Positions 1-7,083 of a stretch of 64,000 nt of DNA are shown here, piece after piece (position 1 is the stretch's first letter; the number at the start of each line of letters is the position of its first letter). The notes beneath the pieces are model-generated. The model searched no databases. It worked only from the letters and a program-made list of their open reading frames with translations, and had not been told where the DNA came from. The DNA comes from Thermococcus sp. AM4 (GTDB taxonomy: Archaea; Methanobacteriota_B; Thermococci; Thermococcales; Thermococcaceae). The stretch spans positions 620,001 through 684,000 of the forward strand of contig NC_016051.1 in NCBI RefSeq assembly GCF_000151205.2. Reading direction: 5' to 3'. Made by a program: the position numbers and the translations under genes.

Positions 1-45
1 AGGACATCACCTGTAGGGGTTACGGTTTTCGGCGTAAAAAGCTTT

Positions 46-1047
46 CTAAGTTCGTTTTTCAAACACGTAGAAGTACCTCTCAAGGCTCTTGTGAACCCTC
101 TGGTAGTACCTCCCGAGCGTTTTGAAGCCGAGCCTTTCAGCTTCTTCCCTGCCATCAAAGCTCACGGGGAACGCTATCGCGAGCCGTCCTCCGGGCCTCA
201 GAACGCGGTAAACGCTCTCCAGCACCTTCCTGTAAAGCTCTTCCCTCTTCCTCCCCGCGAGCGTCGCAGCGGTTCCGTAGGGCGGGTCTGTTGCTACCGC
301 CTCGAACTCCTTTCCGGGGAAGAGCTCCTCAAGCCTCGTCGCGTCGCCGAGCCTGAGCTCGAAATCCTTCACGCCGTAGTGCCTGAGGTTCATCTCGGCC
401 CCTTCGACCATCTCCGGCTTTATATCGACGCCGTAAACCTTGAGCCCGAGCAGGCCCGCCTCGATCAGTATTCCGCCGGCGCCCATCATTGGATCGAGGA
501 GCTCTTTCCTCGCCTTCGTCAGGTTCACCAGCGCGCGCGAGACCCTCGGGTGGAGTGAAATAGGCCGGAAAAAGGGCCTGTGGTGGGCCTTTCTCCTCTC
601 GAAGTCCTTGGGGTCAAAGAAGCGGAGCCTTATTCCAGCGTAGAGCCTCTCGCCGCAGTAAACCCTCACGACTGTGTCGGGCCTCGACAGGTTCACGCGA
701 AAGCCCTGGGAGTGAATCACCGCCCCGAGCTTCCTCGGGAGGTCGAGAACGTTAAAGCGGCAGTTGGCCATCGTTTCAGTATCGACCTTGAAAGAACCGC
801 GAATCGGCCACTCGATCTCACAGGCCTTCTTCAGGAGATCCTCAACGGAATTAGCCTCCACCAAAAGCCGACCGTACTCGTGGGCGAGGCCGAGGCGGTT
901 GAGGAACGGAAAGGCCCTCTCGGAAGCGTCAACCTTCAGGAAGAGGTAGTCCTGGCCGATTACCTTCCCTTCCCCGAGTTCGAGCATGGCCCTTACCTCG
1001 TCCCTCGCCATCTTCGGCAGGTTGCCCAGTATCTCAACGTAGAGCAA
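46..1047 (-). CDS. trmG10: tRNA (guanine(10)-N2)-dimethyltransferase, Trm-G10 type
   Basis: SAM-dependent enzyme methylating N2 of G10 in tRNA. The N-terminal 150 residues fit a THUMP-type RNA-binding domain. The C-terminal Rossmann domain has the SAM-binding stretch LDPMMGAGG at about 185 and the amino-methyltransferase motif DPPYG at about 255, expected for N2-guanine methylation. I chose the TTG at 1047 because GAGGTG lies 5 nt before it and the protein then begins MLYVEILG as in archaeal homologs; an in-frame GTG at 1056 would add three residues. It follows queE by 10 bp, so both tRNA-modification genes are probably cotranscribed. Family assignment is strong; exact specificity is inferred from family. 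Confidence 0.88.
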   Translation of the reverse strand: MLYVEILGNLPKMARDEVRAMLELGEGKVIGQDYLFLKVDASERAFPFLNRLGLAHEYGRLLVEANSVEDLLKKACEIEWPIRGSFKVDTETMANCRFNVLDLPRKLGAVIHSQGFRVNLSRPDTVVRVYCGERLYAGIRLRFFDPKDFERRKAHHRPFFRPISLHPRVSRALVNLTKARKELLDPMMGAGGILIEAGLLGLKVYGVDIKPEMVEGAEMNLRHYGVKDFELRLGDATRLEELFPGKEFEAVATDPPYGTAATLAGRKREELYRKVLESVYRVLRPGGRLAIAFPVSFDGREEAERLGFKTLGRYYQRVHKSLERYFYVFEKRT

Positions 1048-1057
1048 AGCCACCACC

Positions 1058-1819
1058 TCACAGGACGTTCAGGTACTTGTGAACCTGGAAGCTCAGCCCG
1101 ACGTTCTTCCGACCGAGGATCAAAGCGGCCTCGCGGTAGAGCTCCATAAGCTTTTCCTGGCCGATCTCGATCGGCTCCCTCGGCTGGATTACGAGCGGGG
1201 CGAGGCCCCTTAACAGCTCGGCGTACCAGCGGACGTTTTCGAGCTTTGTCTCCGACGTAACGACCAGCTTGGCGTAAACTTTGGCCCCGGCTTCCTTCAG
1301 AATCCTTATGCTCTCGACCTCGCGGAGAACCAGGGAGCGCCAGTCCTCGGTAGCTTTAGCGGTCTCGTCCTTTATATCAACGCTCGCGTAATCGGTGAGA
1401 TGAGCCACTTCCCTGATGAGTTCAGGCAAACCCCCGTGGGTTTCGAGGAAGTTGTCGAAGCCGAGGCTTTTCATCTCTTCCATGAGAGCCTTGAGCGGCT
1501 TCACCTGGAGGGTCGGCTCTCCCCCGGTGTAGCTTATCGAGTGTATATCGCCCGTGTCGAGGCGAGTAACGGCTTCAACGACCTCATCGAGCGAAGCGGG
1601 GTTTGGCCTGTACTCGAACTTCCCCGTGAAGGGCTCCACCTCATACCTCCAGCGGGAAACGCGGGAGGCATCGATGTACTCGCGGGAGTCGCACCAGGCA
1701 CAGTTAAGGTCGCAACCGGCAAATCTAATAAAAATCTGCCTCCTCCCGAAGGCAGAGCCTTCAACGCTCCCCCCTTCGCCCTGCCAGCTGTTGAAGACCT
1801 CGGCCATTATGACTCTCAT
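1058..1819 (-). CDS. queE: 7-carboxy-7-deazaguanine synthase, radical SAM
   Basis: Converts 6-carboxytetrahydropterin to 7-carboxy-7-deazaguanine on the way to preQ0 and archaeosine. The radical SAM cluster motif is CX3CX2C at residues 36-43 (CDLNCAWC). It is preceded by the family signature FNSWQGEGG near residue 10 and followed by [12 protein letters not shown] around 95. Length (253 aa) is normal. The start is the ATG at 1819. A TATA-like CCTTAAAACCCC lies about 22-30 nt upstream, so the transcript is probably leaderless. It is the first gene of a two-gene unit with trmG10. The partner steps QueD (47248) and RaSEA (59248) are encoded elsewhere in this window. Confidence 0.92.
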   Translation of the reverse strand: MRVIMAEVFNSWQGEGGSVEGSAFGRRQIFIRFAGCDLNCAWCDSREYIDASRVSRWRYEVEPFTGKFEYRPNPASLDEVVEAVTRLDTGDIHSISYTGGEPTLQVKPLKALMEEMKSLGFDNFLETHGGLPELIREVAHLTDYASVDIKDETAKATEDWRSLVLREVESIRILKEAGAKVYAKLVVTSETKLENVRWYAELLRGLAPLVIQPREPIEIGQEKLMELYREAALILGRKNVGLSFQVHKYLNVL

Positions 1820-1914
1820 GGATTGAACTACCCGACCGGGGTTTTAAGGATTTGGCTCCGGCTCTCGCGGACTTGTTGGAGTCATCGGGCGAGAAATAAA
1901 AAACTGGAAATCCA

Positions 1915-2424
1915 CTATACCGAAACCGTTAGAGGCTCTGACCATATCTTGAACGAGTCCCTGTAATGGGCATCAAAGGACAGCTCGGCAAACGCCCGTA
2001 TCCTGTACTCCCCTCCGGGCAGTTTCAACTTAACCCTCTCCCTGTGGATCCTACCCGGGCCCAGCGTTGCCCTTATGAGAACATCAACCACGATGTTGGG
2101 GTATATCCCCAGCTGAGTGCCGTTGGCGTCTCTGACTTCAACGAACAGCATCGGCTCCCCGCAGTAAAATGTCACGGGTTCGGAGCCTTCGTTTTTTACG
2201 TAAACCTCGACGAGTATTCCGTCGCTTTCCTTTGTTACGTTCCCTACGTACACCTTTAGCGCCGTCCAGTTGCCTCCGATCGGGGGCATCTCAAGGTTCC
2301 CGGGATCCGCCGCGTTTGAAGCCGTGTCTTCCGCATGGGACGGCATCACGTGACCCAGTGCAGCGGAACCCAGAAGGAGCAGCATCAAAAGGCCCGCTAT
2401 GAATGGCCCCCTCCCAAAACCCAT
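1915..2424 (-). CDS. Secreted protein of unknown function, Ig-like
   Basis: A 169-residue protein with an N-terminal signal peptide (short basic start, then a Leu-rich core GLLMLLLLG, cleavage probably after the following Ala/Gly stretch). The rest reads as beta strands with the pattern of a small Ig-like/BsuPI-type domain (residues about 50-165). I do not recognise a family firmly. The open frame extends 29 codons upstream, but the ATG at 2424 has GGCGGTG before it and a TATA-like CTTAAATAT about 38 nt upstream, and it puts the hydrophobic segment at the N terminus. It lies convergent to nothing and 96 bp from queE. Probably exported or surface-anchored. Confidence 0.6.
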   Translation of the reverse strand: MGFGRGPFIAGLLMLLLLGSAALGHVMPSHAEDTASNAADPGNLEMPPIGGNWTALKVYVGNVTKESDGILVEVYVKNEGSEPVTFYCGEPMLFVEVRDANGTQLGIYPNIVVDVLIRATLGPGRIHRERVKLKLPGGEYRIRAFAELSFDAHYRDSFKIWSEPLTVSV

Positions 2425-2520
2425 TCTTACACCGCCACAGATCTTTATGACGGTGCCGATATTTAAGACTTCCCGTGCAATTACGGGCAAAATTTGAAAA
2501 AAGACGCCCACTCAAAGGTC

Positions 2521-2772
2521 TCAGAGTTCAATGCCCTTCACCTTCTCGCTCACGTAGCCCTCGAGGATCTCAACCCTGACTTCCCTCTCCTCGCCCGTGA
2601 AATCCGCCATGAGCCGAACCGCCCTCGCGTAGTCCCAGAGCCTTCTTTTCGCCCCGGGCGTGACCGCTTCGGCCATCACTATGAGCTCCCTCTCCTCCGG
2701 ATGGGCGCTCATCCACTCGATCACTTTTCTCGCGTCCTCCTCCGTGAAGGTTCCGCGCTTCTTGAAGAGCAC
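2521..2772 (-). CDS. Small conserved-looking hypothetical protein
   Basis: About 83 residues, highly charged, predicted mixed alpha/beta, no membrane segment and no signal peptide. I do not recognise it. The start is uncertain. An ATG at 2799 gives 92 residues without a ribosome site. The GTG at 2772 sits behind AGGTGATCGTG, the same GGTGATC-N3-start pattern seen before several neighbours, so I prefer it. It lies 58 bp downstream of the gene ending at 2831 on the same strand and could share its transcript. Codon use (GC-rich third positions) matches genuine neighbours. Confidence 0.5.
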   Translation of the reverse strand: MLFKKRGTFTEEDARKVIEWMSAHPEERELIVMAEAVTPGAKRRLWDYARAVRLMADFTGEEREVRVEILEGYVSEKVKGIEL

Positions 2773-2830
2773 CACGATCACCTCATTATGTGATTGCATA
2801 ATAACTCAATTGCCGAATTGTGCGATTATG

Positions 2831-3331
2831 TCAGAGGTACTTGAGGAGCAGGCCAACCGCTTCCTCGAAGACCTCCCGGTCCTTCCCCTCAAGGACGCCC
2901 TCCAGGTAGTTGAGCGAGACGAGGTTCAGTATGATGTAGGCCGTGCCCCTGTCGAGCCCGAGGGAGTAGGCGTCGTAGTAAACCCTCTCCTCACCAAGGG
3001 CCCCGTTCATGAGGTCGACGTAGTTCGCTATATCCTCCACGCTCAGCTCGGCCCACTTGGACTCCATCTCGTCGAAATACCTCTCGAGGATCCGTAGTCT
3101 CTCAAGGTCGAGCTTGAGCAGGCCCTCCACGAAGGGGAACTCGCCGACGCGGAAGACCTTCATTCCCTCGTCGTCCCTTATCCCGAGCTGGTCCCAGAGG
3201 ACGACGCCCTCGATGGGGTTGTGGCCGTATTTGCTGGCCAGGTATGAGAACGCCTCCAGCGCGAGGTCGAGATCGTTTATGAAGGTTTCCTCGTCATCGA
3301 AACGGACTATTCTGCTCACGGTACCAACCAT
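2831..3331 (-). CDS. Hypothetical alpha-helical protein
   Basis: A 166-residue acidic, mostly helical soluble protein with no motif I recognise. The open frame extends to 3406, but a TATA-like CTTATAACCC at about 3362-3372 falls inside that extension and 30-40 nt before the ATG at 3331. The shorter, near-leaderless form is therefore more likely. No cysteine clusters, signal peptide or membrane segment are visible. The gene is divergent from the DUF2284 gene at 3519. Confidence 0.55.
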   Translation of the reverse strand: MVGTVSRIVRFDDEETFINDLDLALEAFSYLASKYGHNPIEGVVLWDQLGIRDDEGMKVFRVGEFPFVEGLLKLDLERLRILERYFDEMESKWAELSVEDIANYVDLMNGALGEERVYYDAYSLGLDRGTAYIILNLVSLNYLEGVLEGKDREVFEEAVGLLLKYL

Positions 3332-3448
3332 CTCGCGCACCGATTCCTGGAGCGGTGAACGGGTTATAAGGGTTTGGTAGGAAAGGCTTTTATCGGGAAA
3401 ATCCAAGTTTCAGTGCCCGACGAGTATTGGGTTGCGATGACGTCGGGA

Positions 3449-3480
3449 CCCCCAGGGGGGCGACAGCCCAAACGCCCCCC
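3449..3480. other. GC-rich alternative hairpin in intergenic gap
   Basis: The 187-bp gap between divergent genes holds C5 (3449-3453), G6 (3455-3460) and C6 (3475-3480). The arm GGGGGGCG (3455-3462) pairs perfectly with CGCCCCCC (3473-3480) around a 10-nt loop. The central G run could also pair with the inner GCCC at 3466-3469 or with C5 if the loop opens. It lies upstream of the TATA box (TTAAAAAG, 3491-3498) of the rightward gene, so it is not in that gene's leader. It could be a small structured RNA or a DNA-level element; I cannot decide. Confidence 0.35.
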
Positions 3481-3518
3481 TTCTGAAAGGTTAAAAAGCC
3501 GTCACCGTTTCTTTAATT

Positions 3519-3980
3519 ATGCGGGTGCTCTGGGAGAGGGAAGTTCCAGCTAAAGACATAAGGGTCTCACCGCGGCCGGTGTGGAAGTGTAAAGCCTGCC
3601 CGATGTACGGTAAAAGGCCGAGCTGTCCCCCGCACGTACCCGATTGGAGGGAAGCGAGGGACTGGATAGGAGCCTTCGAGCGCGCCATCCTCGTGAAGTT
3701 CGAGATCGACATGAAGGATTTCGAGAACGAGAAGAGAAGGGCCATCCTCTGGCTTCTCGACAGAGAGCGGGAGCTCTTCCGGCAGGGAAAGCTATACGCG
3801 ATGGCCCTCTTCCCCGGAAACTGCAACCTCTGCCCGGATTGTCCCTTCGAGAGGGGCGAACCCTGCAGGATGCCCGAGAAGGTCAGGCCCAGCGTAGACG
3901 CCATCGGCGTGGAGCTGAGCTCCCTCGTCGAGATAGACTTCTCGGAGAGCGTTCTCTACGGCCTGATAATGGTTGAGTAG
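3519..3980 (+). CDS. DUF2284 Cys-rich metal-binding protein
   Basis: A 153-residue protein with the DUF2284 pattern. An N-terminal cluster CKACPMYGKRPSCPPH (residues 24-39) and a C-terminal cluster CNLCPDCPFERGEPC give eight or more cysteines, suggesting one or two Fe-S centres. Function is unknown in the family; an electron-transfer or corrinoid/metal role has been guessed from other contexts. TATA-like TTAAAAAG about 28 nt before the ATG implies a leaderless start. The next gene begins 8 bp after the stop, so the three genes to 5420 likely form one operon. Whether the Fe-S protein works with the CARF-like/PIN pair is unknown. Confidence 0.8.
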   Translation: MRVLWEREVPAKDIRVSPRPVWKCKACPMYGKRPSCPPHVPDWREARDWIGAFERAILVKFEIDMKDFENEKRRAILWLLDRERELFRQGKLYAMALFPGNCNLCPDCPFERGEPCRMPEKVRPSVDAIGVELSSLVEIDFSESVLYGLIMVE

Positions 3981-3988
3981 GTGGTGTT

Positions 3989-4465
3989 ATGACCGTCCAC
4001 GTGGCTTTGCTCGGAAGAACGCCCTGGGCCCTCGTGAACACCTACTACGCCTCGGTCATGAGGGGTGAGCGGCCGAGGGCCGTTTACGTTGTGACGGAGA
4101 GGAGGTACTCTCGCCACCTCCCGAAGATAGTCGAGGCCCTGAGGGAGATCTCAAGGGCTTACGGCTTCGAGCCGGCGATAGAGACGAGGGTTATAGAGGA
4201 CGACGACTTCCTGATGGCGGAGAGGGTTTTCCGCGAGCTCTTCTCAAGGATAAACGGCGAAGACGTGATCCTCAACATGACCTCCGGAAGGAAGGCCCTC
4301 GTCGCGGCGGCGATAGTCCAGAGCAGAAACTGCAACCTGAGGGAGATCCTCTACATGGCGCTGCTCGACGTGGCCTTTCCGAACAGGCCCTACATGATGC
4401 TGCCGCTTCACATGCAGAGGCTCAAGAACTTCCTCGGTGATGGCGATGATCGAGGTCGTGATTGA
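3989..4465 (+). CDS. Stand-alone CARF-like (Rossmann) ligand-sensor protein
   Basis: A 158-residue protein with the order of elements seen in CARF domains. Strand 1 (VHVALLGRTP, residues 3-12) ends in a GxxP loop. Helices and strands alternate through the middle. A strand-loop-helix ILNMTSGRKALVAAAI (94-109) takes the place of the CARF signature NxTGGTK, here T98-S-G-R-K102. No HTH or nuclease domain is attached. The ribosome site GGTGGTGTT precedes ATG 3989. Its 3' end overlaps the following PIN-like gene by 20 bp, implying translational coupling. CARF domains bind cyclic oligoadenylates in type III CRISPR immunity, but no cas gene or array is visible here. Alternatives are a ring-nuclease-like enzyme or a sensor of another nucleotide. 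Confidence 0.6.
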   Translation: MTVHVALLGRTPWALVNTYYASVMRGERPRAVYVVTERRYSRHLPKIVEALREISRAYGFEPAIETRVIEDDDFLMAERVFRELFSRINGEDVILNMTSGRKALVAAAIVQSRNCNLREILYMALLDVAFPNRPYMMLPLHMQRLKNFLGDGDDRGRD

Positions 4466-5420
4466 GAAGCCCGAGCTCCAGATACTGATAAACCTCCTTC
4501 AGAAAAACGGGATCACCGTGAGCTATCCCCTTTACGAGATACCCCTCTTCTCCGCCAGAGAGAGCGAAAAAGGCTACACCCTCAGCGTCCTCGCGGGGAG
4601 GCACGACTTCAGGGGCAGGCACCCGGAGCTTCCCACGTACTCGGACTTCTACGAAACGTTCATCTCGTCGGGCATCGTGACATACGACAACATAGAGGAG
4701 TTCGCCCACATGCTCGAGGTGTACCGCGTTCTGCGCAAGGGCGTTTCCTTCGCCCCCGACACGAACCTCTTCTACCACCGCTTCATATCCTCCTACCGGC
4801 CGCTCGATGGTTACCAGATCGTCGTTGCAGAGGACGTCAAGAACGAGATCGAGGCCGCGATGAACTATAAGTACAGGCACCAGCAGCTCATCGAGATCTC
4901 GCGCGAGGTGAAGAACGGCCACCTCCTCCGGGAGCTCTCCAACAGAAGGACCAAGAAGGCCAGAAAAGCTGCCTACATAGCCCTCAAGGAGTTCGAGGCC
5001 CTGAGGGACAGGATAATAATCGCCGAGAGGTACGGGAGCGGCCACAACAACGACGAGGTTATCGTGAAGACCCTCAAGCACTTCGACGAGATGAGTCCCT
5101 CTCTGCTCGTCTTCCTGACGGCGGATCTGGCGATAACGGACGTTGCCCGGATGGAGGGCCTCGAGTACTTCCTCTTCGAATACCCCACGGGGCCCCTTGG
5201 AACGCACGAGGTCTCGGCGTACCAGCTGAGGACGCTCATCTTCAACCTGGCGGCTGTTTTTGGCGTTATAGACCTCAACGGGACGATAGTGTACGGCGAG
5301 TTTGGTGGAAAGAGGAAGCTCAACGAGCTCAAGCTCCTGTTCCGGGATGATGAGCTTTTCCAGAGATTCCTGTTCCACCTGAACCTCTGCAGGAAACTCG
5401 AGGCGATAATGAGAGGGTGA
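4446..5420 (+). CDS. PIN-like ribonuclease coupled to CARF-like gene
   Basis: A 324-residue protein. From about residue 100 it shows PIN-type acidic positions in order: D105 in APDTNLFYH, E134 in VKNEIEAA, D203 in NNDEVIVKTL and D227 in LTADLAITD. Such positions bind Mg2+/Mn2+ in PIN RNases. The first 95 residues are an N-terminal extension not typical of VapC toxins, and the protein is more than twice VapC size. The start ATG 4446 is chosen for GGTGAT 4-5 nt upstream; it overlaps the CARF-like gene by 20 bp. Taken together the pair looks like a sensor and its RNase effector on separate chains. PIN assignment is by motif only. Confidence 0.62.
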   Translation: MIEVVIEKPELQILINLLQKNGITVSYPLYEIPLFSARESEKGYTLSVLAGRHDFRGRHPELPTYSDFYETFISSGIVTYDNIEEFAHMLEVYRVLRKGVSFAPDTNLFYHRFISSYRPLDGYQIVVAEDVKNEIEAAMNYKYRHQQLIEISREVKNGHLLRELSNRRTKKARKAAYIALKEFEALRDRIIIAERYGSGHNNDEVIVKTLKHFDEMSPSLLVFLTADLAITDVARMEGLEYFLFEYPTGPLGTHEVSAYQLRTLIFNLAAVFGVIDLNGTIVYGEFGGKRKLNELKLLFRDDELFQRFLFHLNLCRKLEAIMRG

Positions 5421-5509
5421 GCCCTGAGGTACATAAAAGCACTTCGATGTTCATCTTTTCGGTGAGGTAAGATTATAAACATCGCCGCGAAGGTAGAGCG
5501 GTGATGCTC

Positions 5510-6679
5510 ATGGCGCTGAGCGACAGACTCGAGCTGGTTAACCCTTCTGAGATCAGGAAGCTCTTCGACCTGGCCGCGGGTATGGAAGATGTCATTTCTC
5601 TCGGAATCGGCGAACCGGACTTTGACACGCCCGGGCACATAAAGGAGTACGCCAAGGAGGCCCTCGATAAGGGCTATACCCATTACGGTCCGAACGCGGG
5701 CCTGCCGATGCTGAGGAAGGCCGTTGCGAGGAAGCTCAAAAGGCAGAACGGCATCGAGGCCGATCCAAAGGACGAGATAATGATCCTCGTTGGGGCGAAT
5801 CAGGCCTTCCTGATGGGCCTGGCGACCTTTCTAAGGGACGGTGAGGAAGTCCTCATCCCGGGCCCGATGTTCGTTAGCTACGCCCCGGCCGTTATTCTCG
5901 CCGGCGGAAAGCCGGTTGAGGTCCCGACCTACGAGGAGAACGAGTTCCGCCTTTCCGTTGACGACCTCGAGAAGCACGTGAGCGACAGAACGAGGGCGCT
6001 CATCATAAACACCCCCAACAACCCGACCGGTGCGGTTCTGACCAAGAAGGACCTTGAGGAGATCGCGGACTTCGCGGTCGAGCACGACCTCATCGTCTTC
6101 AGCGACGAGGTTTACGAGCACTTCGTCTACGATGGCGCGAGGAACCACAGCATAGCCTCGCTCGACGGCATGTTCGAGAGGACGATAACGATAAACGGCT
6201 TCTCCAAGACCTTCGCCATGACCGGCTGGCGTCTCGGCTTCGTCGCGGCTCCAGCGTGGATAATCGAGAAGATGACCCGCTTCCAGATGTACAACGCCAC
6301 CTGTCCGGTTACGTTCATCCAGTATGCGGCTGCCAAGGCCCTCGAGGACGAGAGGAGCTGGAAAGCCGTTGAGGAAATGAGAACCGAGTACGACAGGAGG
6401 AGGAACCTCGTCTGGAAGCGCCTCAACGAGATGGGCCTCCCAACGGTGAAGCCCAAGGGGGCATTCTACATCTTCCCGAGGATCAGGGACACGGGCTTAA
6501 CCGACAAAGAGTTCAGCGAGCTCATGCTTAAGGAGGCGAAGGTTGCCGTCGTTCCGGGCTCGGCCTTCGGAAAGGCCGGCGAGGGCTACATAAGGATAAG
6601 CTATGCAACGGCCTACGAGAAGCTTGAAGAAGCGATGGACAGGATGGAAAAGGTTTTGAGGGAGAGGAACCTTGTTTAG
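5510..6679 (+). CDS. PLP-dependent aminotransferase (class I, aromatic/aspartate type)
   Basis: A 389-residue fold-type I aminotransferase. Visible family features are the substrate-loop GIGEPDFDTP (about 30), the NTPNNPTGA motif (about 168), SDEVYEHFVY (about 200) and the PLP lysine in SKTFAMTGWR (about 232), plus the carboxylate-binding Arg in YIRISYA near the C terminus. It resembles the Pyrococcus horikoshii aromatic aminotransferase group, but sequence alone does not separate aromatic from aspartate specificity. The ATG at 5510 follows GGTGATGCTC; a TATA box (GATTATAAAC, 5471-5480) lies 30-40 nt upstream, so it has its own promoter. Its stop overlaps the convergent thioesterase gene by 4 bp. 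Confidence 0.88.
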   Translation: MALSDRLELVNPSEIRKLFDLAAGMEDVISLGIGEPDFDTPGHIKEYAKEALDKGYTHYGPNAGLPMLRKAVARKLKRQNGIEADPKDEIMILVGANQAFLMGLATFLRDGEEVLIPGPMFVSYAPAVILAGGKPVEVPTYEENEFRLSVDDLEKHVSDRTRALIINTPNNPTGAVLTKKDLEEIADFAVEHDLIVFSDEVYEHFVYDGARNHSIASLDGMFERTITINGFSKTFAMTGWRLGFVAAPAWIIEKMTRFQMYNATCPVTFIQYAAAKALEDERSWKAVEEMRTEYDRRRNLVWKRLNEMGLPTVKPKGAFYIFPRIRDTGLTDKEFSELMLKEAKVAVVPGSAFGKAGEGYIRISYATAYEKLEEAMDRMEKVLRERNLV

Positions 6680-7071
6680 TTTCCCCTTTCCAGGACGTGC
6701 CTCTCAAGAACGTAGCAGTGGAAGGTACCCTCTAAGACCCTCTCTCCCCTCTCGTTCAGAACCTCCGCCCTCACGATCTTTTTTCTCCCGAGATCCTCGG
6801 CAACCTCGGCCCTCGCGATCAGCTTTTCACCGGCCTTAACGGGCTTGAGGAACCTCACCTCGGCTTTTCCAAGCACGACGGTGGGCTCGTTGACCGCGAG
6901 CATGGCCGCGTAGTCGGCCAGACCAAAGGTGAAACCGCCGTGAACGAGGCCGTACTCGTCAACCGCTATCTCGTCGGTCGTTAAAAGCTCGACCTCGGCT
7001 TTCCCGGGCTCGATCTTCAGGGGCCTCCCAACGAGCCTCTCCGATGCAAGCTCGTGAGTCCTCTGCTCCAT
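6676..7071 (-). CDS. Hotdog-fold acyl-CoA thioesterase (PaaI/DUF4442-like)
   Basis: A 131-residue single hotdog domain. The signature helix segment VHGGFTFGLADYAAM (about 45-60) matches the PaaI-type thioesterase motif (HGG followed by a small-residue helix with D). The substrate is unknown; family members hydrolyse short or aromatic acyl-CoA thioesters. ATG 7071 has GGTGATCGCG upstream. The gene begins 12 bp after the COG1031 radical SAM gene and is probably cotranscribed, although no functional link is known. Confidence 0.8.
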   Translation of the reverse strand: MEQRTHELASERLVGRPLKIEPGKAEVELLTTDEIAVDEYGLVHGGFTFGLADYAAMLAVNEPTVVLGKAEVRFLKPVKAGEKLIARAEVAEDLGRKKIVRAEVLNERGERVLEGTFHCYVLERHVLERGN

Positions 7072-7083
7072 CGCGATCACCGG

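Noticed and set aside
3434-3486. C/D-box sRNA (C box GCGATGA, D box CTGA)
   Set aside because: The C box deviates from RTGATGA, no convincing D'/C' pair is present and the flanks cannot form a terminal stem. Kept only as a hint in the hairpin finding.
4422-5378. 318-codon open frame antisense to the PIN-like gene
   Set aside because: Composition is the mirror of the plus-strand gene (runs of Val, Leu, Glu), with no ribosome site or family motif; GC-rich third positions keep the antisense frame open.
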